The position numbers were made by a program, and so were the translations under genes. The notes under the pieces were generated by a model, which was given only the letters and a program-made list of their open reading frames with translations, was not told the DNA's origin and made no database searches. A stretch of 11,490 nt of DNA from Oscillospiraceae bacterium (lineage in GTDB: Bacteria; Bacillota; Clostridia; Oscillospirales; Oscillospiraceae). The stretch spans positions 1 to 11,490 of the forward strand of contig JAJBVW010000100.1 in NCBI GenBank assembly GCA_020866945.1, written 5' to 3'. This document shows positions 5,900 through 11,490 of this stretch, piece by piece; positions within the stretch are counted from its first letter, which is position 1; every line of letters starts with the position of its first letter.

Positions 5900-7015
5900 A
5901 TGAAACGAGCTGCAACAGCATGGATGCTGCTATCGCTTTTTGTTCCGGCCCTGGCGGACATCTCCACCATCGAGACCGCCGCCATCGAGGCGGCGCTTGC
6001 GGAGGAAGCGGCGGAGGCCGCAGAGACCGTTGAATCAGCGGAAACGGCGGAGGCCGTGGAGACTGCGGCGGATGCGTCCACGGACGCGGAGGTCGTGTCG
6101 GACTATGAGGCGGGCCTCGCGGCGGAGGCGCTCACCGGCACGGCGGGCGCGGCCAGCGAGGAGGATACGGCGGAGAACACGGCTCCCGTGGCGGAAAACC
6201 AGGAGCTTGAGACCTATCGGGGCGTCTCCGTGGGCGGACAGCTCACGGCATATGACGCGGAGGGGGACGCGCTGACCTTTGAGATAACGACGCAGCCCCT
6301 CAAGGGCAGCGTAGAGCTGACGGCGGACGGCTATTTTGTCTATACGCCCAAGGAGGGCAAACGCGGCAAGGACTATTTCGGCTTCCGGGTCACGGACAGC
6401 GCTGGGAACGTCTCCCAGGAGGGGACGGTAATTATTAAACTCATCCGGCAGAAGTCCAAGGTGACGTATTCCGATATGTCCGGCAGCGCGCTGGAATACG
6501 CTGCCATCGTGCTGACGGAGGCGGGGGTCTTCACCGGGGAATATGTGGGCGAGGACTATGTGTTCAACCCGGACGCAGCCGTGACGCGGGGCGAGTTTCT
6601 GACCATGTGCATGACGGCGGCGGGCTGCGACCTGCTCCAGGGCGTCAGCTCCACCGGCTTTGGGGACGACGCGGAGATTGACGCTTGGCTCAAGCCCTAT
6701 GTGGCGACCGCACTGATGAATGGGTATACGCAGGGGGTGGAGACCGCCACCGGGGCCAACTTCTGCCCCGATGAGGACATTACTCTCCAGGACGCCTGCC
6801 TGATGCTCAACAGCGTCCTCGGCGTGACGGATGTGGTCAGCGCGGCGGCCTATGTGGGCGCGGATAACGCCAACACCACCTGGGCGCAGGCCGTGGCGAA
6901 TTTGACCGCCTGCAACGTCATGCTGTCCGACTGGGACGACATCGAGCAGGTGCTGACCCGCGCCGGGGCTGCCGAGCTGCTCGCAAACGCGATTGGGCTT
7001 CTCTCCAGCCGATGA
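5900..7015 (+). CDS. Secreted surface protein with Ig/cadherin-like domain and three SLH repeats
   Basis: Probably a cell-wall-attached protein: SLH repeats hold proteins to secondary cell-wall polymers. Residues 1-19 form a signal peptide with a plausible cut after Ala-Leu-Ala. Residues 20-92 are an Ala/Glu-rich low-complexity stretch. Residues 94-182 fit a bacterial Ig/cadherin-like domain, with the pattern G-x-L-x-A-x-D-x-E-G-D-x-L-T-F, then DGYFVYTP and DYFGFRVTDSAGN. SLH-like repeats follow at about 188-243 (ending in VTRGEF), 253-308 (ITLQDA) and 317-369 (LTRAGA); the second and third have drifted from the consensus TRAE/TR core. No enzyme domain is present. The start follows AGGAGG at 5886-5891 with 8-nt spacing. 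It stands alone between a divergent moeA and a terminator. The ligand and role are unknown. Confidence 0.88.
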   Translation: MKRAATAWMLLSLFVPALADISTIETAAIEAALAEEAAEAAETVESAETAEAVETAADASTDAEVVSDYEAGLAAEALTGTAGAASEEDTAENTAPVAENQELETYRGVSVGGQLTAYDAEGDALTFEITTQPLKGSVELTADGYFVYTPKEGKRGKDYFGFRVTDSAGNVSQEGTVIIKLIRQKSKVTYSDMSGSALEYAAIVLTEAGVFTGEYVGEDYVFNPDAAVTRGEFLTMCMTAAGCDLLQGVSSTGFGDDAEIDAWLKPYVATALMNGYTQGVETATGANFCPDEDITLQDACLMLNSVLGVTDVVSAAAYVGADNANTTWAQAVANLTACNVMLSDWDDIEQVLTRAGAAELLANAIGLLSSR

Positions 7016-7020
7016 ACTGA

Positions 7021-7055
7021 GCGCCCCGTCCCGCGTTTTCCGCGGGACGGGACGC
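7021..7055. terminator. Hairpin terminator between the SLH-protein gene and asnB
   Basis: A 15-bp GC-rich stem (7021-7035 with 7041-7055) with one mismatch and the loop TTTTC. It sits in the 52-bp gap between two convergent genes. The plus-strand tail (TGTATTGTATCAT) is only partly T-rich. It probably serves both directions. Confidence 0.72.
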
Positions 7056-7067
7056 TGTATTGTATCA

Positions 7068-8900
7068 TCACACCAGCTCTACCTTATATTTTTCCAGCCA
7101 GTAGTTGATTTGCAGCATATAGACGATGGTCTGGGGCGTGGTCATCAGCTGCCCATACCAGGGCTGGGCCTTGTCGTCGGTCAGGAGCGCTTCCAGAGCC
7201 TCCCGCTTTACCACATTCAGCAGCGGGGCGTCGCCGCCTTCCAGCACGCGCCGCAGCCGCGCGGAGACGGCGGACATATAGGCGGGGTTGTGGGTCTTGG
7301 GATAGGGGCTTTTCTTGCGCCAGAGTATCTCCTCCGGCAGCACGTCCCGCATGGCGGCGCGCAGGAGACCCTTTTCATAGTGCTTGTAGTCCTTCCACTC
7401 CCAGGGGATTGAGTAGAGATATTCTGCGATGCGGTGGTCGCAGAAGGGAACACGCACCTCCAGGGCGCTGTACATAGACATTCTGTCCTTTCGATCCAGC
7501 AGGGTCTGCATAAACCAGTCGGTATTGAGGCGCATCATCTCCCACATCCGGCGGTCAGTCAAATCATCGCCGGGGAGGGTGGAGGCATCCACCACGGTGG
7601 CGCGGTAGCGGGCCATGACGTACTCCCGGGGGTCAACGCCCTGGAGGTATTCCTCCCGCAGGAAGCCCGCCCGATAGGCGGTGGACTGCGCCCAGGGAAA
7701 GCCCTCCGCCATACGTATCTGTTCATCCCGATACCACGGATAGCCGCCGAAAATCTCGTCCGCGCACTCTCCGGACAGGGCCACGGTCACATGGCTTTTG
7801 ATGTGCTTGCAAAATTGCAGGAGGGAGGAGTCCACGTCCGCCATGCCCGGCAGGTCGCGGGCGTCCACGGCCTCAAAAAGCCCCTCCACCAGCTCATCCG
7901 TGTCCAGCGTGACGAGATAGTGCTCGCAGCCCAGCCAGTCCCGCAGGAGCGGGATATAGTCCGTGTCGCTGTTCGGCTGGAATTTGCCGCTGTGGAAGTA
8001 TTTTTTGTTGTCCTTGTAGTCCACGGAAAAGGCCGTCAGCCGCTGACCCCGGGCTTTCATGTGACGGTTCGCGATGGAGCAGATAATGCCGGAATCCAGC
8101 CCGCCGGAGAGAAACGTTCCCACCGGCACATCGGAGACGAGCTGGCGCTCGATGGCGTCCGTCACAAGAAAGCGCACGGTGTCGATGGTGGTGTCAAGGC
8201 TGTCGCGATGGTCGCGGGCCTGGAGAGACCAGTATTTTTCCGTTTTCAGGCCGTCCTCGCAGAACCAGCCCCGGCAGCCGGGGGGCAACTCCCGGATGCC
8301 CTTGAACACGCCGCACCCCGGCGTCCGTCCGGGGCCGACGAGGATAAGCTCCAAAACGGAGTCCCTGTCCGCCTGTGGCCGCACCCGGGGATGGGCCAGC
8401 AGGCCCTTCAGCTCCGAGGCAAAGAGGAAGGCCCCGTCCTGCATGGTATAAAAAAAGGGCTTGACGCCCATCCTGTCCCGCGCGATAAACAACCGCCGGG
8501 CCGGTTCCTCGTATACGGCGAAGGCGAATATGCCGTTGAGCCGTTCCACGCAGGCTCCGCCCCACTGGATATATGATTTCAGCAGTACCTCTGTGTCCGA
8601 ATGGCCGGCGAAGCGGTGGCCGGCGGCGATAAGCTCGGCGCGCAGTTCGCCGGTGTTATACAGCTCCCCGTTATAGACCAGGGTATAGGTATTGCCGCCC
8701 TGCCGGACAGTCATGGGCTGGCGGCCGTTTTCTATGTCGATGACGCAAAGCCGGTTATGCAGCAGCGCGGCGCTTTGGGAAAAATAGGCCCCGCTCTGAT
8801 CCGGCCCCCGCCGGGTCATGCTCCTGTGCATGGCCTCCAGCGCCTCCCGATCGCCGCGCATATCATGAGCAAAGTCAATCATCCCTGCGATGGAACACAT
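7068..8900 (-). CDS. asnB: Glutamine-hydrolysing asparagine synthetase (AsnB family)
   Basis: The family makes asparagine from aspartate, ATP and glutamine. The N-terminal amidotransferase half starts MCSIAG, with Cys2 becoming the nucleophile after Met removal, and shows RRGPD (31-35), NGELYN (77-82) and SDTE (101-104). The synthetase half has the ATP-pyrophosphatase loop LSGGLDSG at 264-271 and SGECADEIFGGY at 376-387. Canonical relatives read MCGIAG, SGGxDSS and SGEGADE, so three positions vary slightly. I chose ATG 8900 over the in-frame TTG 8906 because the catalytic Cys must follow the first Met, and GAGGTG (8914-8909) is 8 nt away. The length is 610 aa. Some Firmicutes members amidate meso-diaminopimelate in peptidoglycan instead, and sequence alone does not exclude that. 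It lies downstream of a terminator, so it is probably transcribed separately from the obgE unit. Confidence 0.93.
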   Translation of the reverse strand: MCSIAGMIDFAHDMRGDREALEAMHRSMTRRGPDQSGAYFSQSAALLHNRLCVIDIENGRQPMTVRQGGNTYTLVYNGELYNTGELRAELIAAGHRFAGHSDTEVLLKSYIQWGGACVERLNGIFAFAVYEEPARRLFIARDRMGVKPFFYTMQDGAFLFASELKGLLAHPRVRPQADRDSVLELILVGPGRTPGCGVFKGIRELPPGCRGWFCEDGLKTEKYWSLQARDHRDSLDTTIDTVRFLVTDAIERQLVSDVPVGTFLSGGLDSGIICSIANRHMKARGQRLTAFSVDYKDNKKYFHSGKFQPNSDTDYIPLLRDWLGCEHYLVTLDTDELVEGLFEAVDARDLPGMADVDSSLLQFCKHIKSHVTVALSGECADEIFGGYPWYRDEQIRMAEGFPWAQSTAYRAGFLREEYLQGVDPREYVMARYRATVVDASTLPGDDLTDRRMWEMMRLNTDWFMQTLLDRKDRMSMYSALEVRVPFCDHRIAEYLYSIPWEWKDYKHYEKGLLRAAMRDVLPEEILWRKKSPYPKTHNPAYMSAVSARLRRVLEGGDAPLLNVVKREALEALLTDDKAQPWYGQLMTTPQTIVYMLQINYWLEKYKVELV

Positions 8901-8941
8901 ACGCAAATCACCTCAAAATATGATAATAATTAAAGTATAAG

Positions 8942-8978
8942 AAAAAAGGCGCACACCTGGTTCGGGTGAGTGCCTTTT
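8942..8978 (-). terminator. Intrinsic terminator after the hydrolase gene, before asnB
   Basis: A 15-position stem (8944-8958 with 8964-8978), one A-A mismatch and two G-T pairs, loop GGTTC. On the minus strand it runs into TTTTTTCTTATACTTT, a good T-tract. It should end the rpmA-obgE-hydrolase transcript. It lies only 43 bp before asnB, so it could also attenuate read-through into that gene. Confidence 0.78.
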
Positions 8979-9021
8979 GTTCTGATTCAGTATATGTGCC
9001 GGGATGGTGAGGGGTGCACGG

Positions 9022-9918
9022 TCACACCGGCTCGTAGCACAGGAGGCCGTCGCGGATGGACTGGCGGTGGGTGCCGTCGTCGATGAGACATTCGAGGTAG
9101 GGGCGCAGGAAGCGCTCCAGGCTCAGGGCCTGACGGGGGTTCTTGACGGTGATGCCCATGGCCTGACGGACGGCGGTGTAGATTTCCTCCGTGGTCATTT
9201 GATGGTTCACAATGCCCCGCACCAGGATCAGACGGTGCTCCATGGCCGCGCGGTTTTTCTCGATAATGTCGTCAAAGGGCGCGGTTATGATGCCGTTGTG
9301 GGCCAGAAGAAGGGTGTGGCAGCCGCAGGTTTTGAATTTCTGGAAGGAGGCGAGGCTCTGCCGGAAATTGTAGGCATACGGCAGCTTAGCCGCCAGCAGA
9401 TTGTGGCCGCACAGCAGCGCATCCCCAGCGTAGCACACCCCGTCCGGGGTGACGACGCTGATATGGTCGGGGGAGTGGCCCGGCGTATGGAGGATGCCGA
9501 AACGCTCCGTGCAGAAGACAAACTGCTCCTGCTCCGGCATGATGACCCTGTCTACCGTGCAGGGCAGATCCTTCAGATCCGGGTCGGAGTCTATCTGCCC
9601 GGCGGAATAGACGAACAGGTGGCTTTTCACCGCCGCCGCCGTGCGGCACAGCTCCGCCTCCCCAAAGGGCAGGGCCACGGGGATATGATACGTCCGCTGG
9701 AAATAGGCGGCGTTGCCGAGGTGGTCAAAATGGGTGTGCGTGCAAAGAACGCCGACCGGAGTGAGACCCGCGTCCGCGAGAGTTTTTTCAAGCTCCTCCC
9801 GCACGCCGGCGGTGCCGCAGTCCAACAGAACGCAGTGGGTGTCGTCCGTCAGATACAGGCCGATGAGCTGATGGCCCGCGAGACAGCCGGTGCGTCCGGC
9901 AATCATTTTCAGTTCCAT
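9022..9918 (-). CDS. Metallo-beta-lactamase-fold hydrolase (glyoxalase II-like), substrate unknown
   Basis: A soluble metallohydrolase of the MBL superfamily with a full two-metal site: H61-T-H63-F-D65-H66 (the HxHxDH motif), H148 in HTPGHS, D166 in YAGD and H207 in LLLAHNG. Residues 1-210 form the MBL fold. Residues 220-298 are a helical C-terminal extension (KNRAAMEHRL onward), as in members with a winged-helix-like tail. Several Cys residues are scattered through it but form no evident cluster. There is no signal peptide. Its ATG lies 12 bp after the obgE stop with AAGGGA just upstream, so it is the last gene of the obgE transcript, before a strong terminator. Neither sequence nor context fixes the substrate; thioesters such as glutathione-type conjugates are only a guess. 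Confidence 0.9.
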   Translation of the reverse strand: MELKMIAGRTGCLAGHQLIGLYLTDDTHCVLLDCGTAGVREELEKTLADAGLTPVGVLCTHTHFDHLGNAAYFQRTYHIPVALPFGEAELCRTAAAVKSHLFVYSAGQIDSDPDLKDLPCTVDRVIMPEQEQFVFCTERFGILHTPGHSPDHISVVTPDGVCYAGDALLCGHNLLAAKLPYAYNFRQSLASFQKFKTCGCHTLLLAHNGIITAPFDDIIEKNRAAMEHRLILVRGIVNHQMTTEEIYTAVRQAMGITVKNPRQALSLERFLRPYLECLIDDGTHRQSIRDGLLCYEPV

Positions 9919-9930
9919 AGCCGCGTCCCT

Positions 9931-11205
9931 TCAGGAATAATATTCAAATTGCAGCTCCGCGATGCTGATGGTGTCCCCATCCTGGAGGCCCAAGGCCTCC
10001 ATGCGGTCGTAGACGCCGCCCTCCCGCAGCTTGCGGTCAAGGTACATACGGGATTCATAGTCGGAAAAGTTCACGCGGGCCACGAGCCGGTCAAGCCAGT
10101 CGCCGTTTATGAGCCAGACGCCGTCCTCCTGGCGGATGGTCAGGTCGTCTGCCGTGCCGAGCTTCACCTCCGGGGCCACGTAGTCGGCCTCGTATACCAT
10201 GACAGGAGGGAGGTCTTTCAGCATTCCGGCGGTGGCGTAGGTCAGCTCCTTAATGCCCTGGTGGGCGGCGGCGGAAATTTCGTATACCGTATAGCCCTTG
10301 CCCTCCGCATAGGCGTGGAAATCGTCCAGCAGCTGCCGGTCGTCGCCCAGAACGTCGCATTTGTTCGCGGCGACGAGCTGGGGCCGGGAGGCAAGCTCCG
10401 GGTTATATTCCCGCAGCTCGGCGTTGATGGCCTCAAAGTCCGCAATGAGGTCGCGCCCCTCGCTGCCGGAAACGTCCACCACATGAATCAGCAGGCGGCA
10501 CCGGTCGATATGGCGCAGAAAATCGTGGCCGAGACCCGCGCCCTCGCTGGCTCCCTCGATAATGCCGGGGATGTCCGCCATGACGAAGCTGCTGCCCTCT
10601 CCAGCGTAGACCACGCCGAGGTTCGGATAGAGCGTGGTAAAGGGATAGTCCGCTATCTTGGGGTGGGCGCGGCTCACAACGGACAGCAGAGTGGATTTTC
10701 CCACATTGGGAAAGCCCACAAGACCCACATCTGCGAGAAGCTTCAGCTCCAGAACGACCTCCCGCGCCTCGCCGGGCAGGCCGGGCTTTGCAAAGCGCGG
10801 CGTCTGCCGGGTGGGAGTGGCGAAGTGCTTGTTGCCCCAGCCGCCGCGGCCCCCGCGGGCCAGGATGAAGCTGTCCGCGGCGGACATATCCTGCATCACC
10901 GCGCCGGTCTCCTTGTCCTTTATGAGCGTGCCTTTTGGCACGCGGAGAATCACGTCCGTGCCGTCCTTGCCGGAGCAGCGCTTGCCCTGGCCGGGCATAC
11001 CGTTTCCGGCGGTGAATTTCCGCTTGTAGCGGAAGTCCATCAGCGTGGACATGGAGGGGTCAACCTTGACGATGATGTCGCCGCCGCGGCCCCCGTCGCC
11101 GCCGTCCGGCCCGCCGGAGGCGACATATTTTTCCCGGTGGAAGGCCACGGCGCCGTTGCCGCCGTCCCCGGCCTTTACCGTTATGGTCACTTTATCTACA
11201 AACAT
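9931..11205 (-). CDS. obgE: Obg-family GTPase (ObgE/CgtA)
   Basis: Obg is an essential GTPase that binds the large ribosomal subunit and links ribosome assembly to growth and stress. The 424 residues give the full three-domain layout. A glycine-rich Obg fold covers 1-158. The G domain has GFPNVGKST at 164-172, DIPG at 211-214, NKCD at 281-284 and SAA at 311-313. The C-terminal OCT domain, typical of Gram-positive Obg, runs from about 345 to 424. The upstream sequence (GTGGTGTTGACAA) has no good Shine-Dalgarno site, which is odd for this window, but the N-terminus MFVDKVTITVKAGDGG is the family's own start. It follows rpmA after 64 bp that hold a terminator-like hairpin. Residues 171-188 are encoded by the 55-bp segment repeated at the window end. 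Confidence 0.97.
   Translation of the reverse strand: MFVDKVTITVKAGDGGNGAVAFHREKYVASGGPDGGDGGRGGDIIVKVDPSMSTLMDFRYKRKFTAGNGMPGQGKRCSGKDGTDVILRVPKGTLIKDKETGAVMQDMSAADSFILARGGRGGWGNKHFATPTRQTPRFAKPGLPGEAREVVLELKLLADVGLVGFPNVGKSTLLSVVSRAHPKIADYPFTTLYPNLGVVYAGEGSSFVMADIPGIIEGASEGAGLGHDFLRHIDRCRLLIHVVDVSGSEGRDLIADFEAINAELREYNPELASRPQLVAANKCDVLGDDRQLLDDFHAYAEGKGYTVYEISAAAHQGIKELTYATAGMLKDLPPVMVYEADYVAPEVKLGTADDLTIRQEDGVWLINGDWLDRLVARVNFSDYESRMYLDRKLREGGVYDRMEALGLQDGDTISIAELQFEYYS
10641..10695. repeat. Copy 1 of a 55-bp exact direct repeat (native, inside obgE)
   Basis: This segment encodes Obg residues 171-188, just after the P-loop, and fits the family, so it is the authentic copy. It recurs without mismatch at 11436-11490. 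Confidence 0.93.
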
Positions 11206-11234
11206 TTGTCAACACCACGCATAAAAAGAAAAGA

Positions 11235-11253
11235 GGCGGTTGATAAAACCGCC
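11235..11253 (-). terminator. Hairpin with T-tract between rpmA and obgE
   Basis: GGCGGTT (minus strand 11253-11247) pairs with AACCGCC (11241-11235), a 7-bp stem with a 5-nt loop. TCTTTTCTTTTTAT follows on the minus strand (11234-11221). It has terminator form, but obgE comes 16 bp later and is usually read from the same transcript, so partial termination is the likely effect. Confidence 0.65.
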
Positions 11254-11269
11254 CCTTGTTGTTTGATAA

Positions 11270-11437
11270 TTACTGCTGAACCTCGTAAACGGAGACCTTT
11301 TTGCGGTCAGCGCCCATGCGCTCAAAACGAACGATGCCGTCCGCCTTGGCGTAAAGCGTATCGTCGCCGCCGATGCCCACGTTGGTGCCGGGGTGGATTT
11401 TTGTGCCGCGCTGGCGCACCAGGATGTTGCCGGCCAG
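11270..11437 (-). CDS. rpmA: Ribosomal protein L27, C-terminal part (5' end missing)
   Basis: L27 is a small protein of the large ribosomal subunit, near the peptidyl-transferase centre. The minus strand reads AGNILVRQRGTKIHPGTNVG, then IGGDDTLYAKADGIVRFERM and GADRKKVSVYEVQQ, ending in TAA (11272-11270). These are the hallmark L27 sequences, covering about 55 of the usual 85-95 residues. The N-terminal part is missing because from about 11436 the window switches to a copy of obgE sequence. The break falls within a biologically continuous gene and is most simply an assembly join. An rpmA-obgE order is standard in Firmicutes, so the gene itself is probably intact in the organism. Confidence 0.93.
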   Translation of the reverse strand: MAGNILVRQRGTKIHPGTNVGIGGDDTLYAKADGIVRFERMGADRKKVSVYEVQQ

Positions 11438-11490
11438 GGATAGTCCGCTATCTTGGGGTGGGCGCGGCTCACAACGGACAGCAGAGTGGA
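11436..11490. repeat. Copy 2 of the 55-bp repeat, at the window end (probable chimeric join)
   Basis: Identical over 55 bp to 10641-10695 and in the same orientation. It follows directly on rpmA codons and runs to the last base. It replaces the expected N-terminal part of L27 with obgE sequence. The exact identity and the position at the very end point to an assembly-graph overlap rather than a real duplication. Confidence 0.85.

Noticed and set aside
7434..8576. A 380-codon open frame antisense to asnB
   Set aside because: Shadow of a strongly conserved AsnB frame.
11203..11229. Eight-codon mini-ORF overlapping the obgE start (ATGCGTGG... to TAG)
   Set aside because: No ribosome site before it and too short to separate from chance.
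11209..11472. An 87-codon minus-strand open frame near the right end
   Set aside because: It joins obgE-derived codons to an out-of-frame reading of rpmA; it exists only because of the chimeric end and overlaps the true L27 frame.

Overview
The window looks like a piece of a high-GC Gram-positive, probably a clostridial gut bacterium of the Oscillospiraceae type. The evidence is good Shine-Dalgarno sites before most genes, an S-layer-homology protein, a classical lipoprotein, a Firmicutes-style rpmA-obgE block and GC-rich codons throughout. It carries housekeeping genes plus two secreted proteins of unknown role. I see no mobile element, CRISPR array, tRNA, rRNA or phage gene, and I found no convincing new biological system. 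The genus cannot be decided from this sequence alone.

Left part, plus strand (1-4415): the 3' end of rimI, then tsaD, tsaE and tsaB, tightly packed. TsaD, TsaE and TsaB form the machinery that transfers threonylcarbamoyl to A37 of ANN-decoding tRNAs; RimI acetylates ribosomal protein S18. Next come a predicted lipoprotein and upp (uracil salvage), probably helped by a promoter inside tsaB. A 19-bp hairpin closes this side and faces the converging moeA.

Middle (4450-7055): moeA on the minus strand (molybdenum cofactor assembly) and a plus-strand surface protein with one Ig/cadherin-like domain and three SLH repeats. They diverge from a 238-bp spacer. In that spacer a good minus-strand promoter is followed at once by a hairpin and T-tract, which looks like an attenuated leader for moeA. 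A hairpin terminator separates the surface protein from asnB.

Right part, minus strand (7068-11490): asnB lies downstream of a terminator that ends the unit rpmA - obgE - metallo-beta-lactamase-fold hydrolase. rpmA (ribosomal protein L27) is cut by the window end.

Both ends look unreliable. At the left, rimI and tsaD each carry an in-frame TAA where their families have Tyr and Glu, within 70 bp of each other. At the right, rpmA breaks off into a 55-bp exact copy of an internal obgE segment, which is best explained as an assembly artefact. tsaB also seems to have lost its normal stop and runs 131 bp into the next gene.
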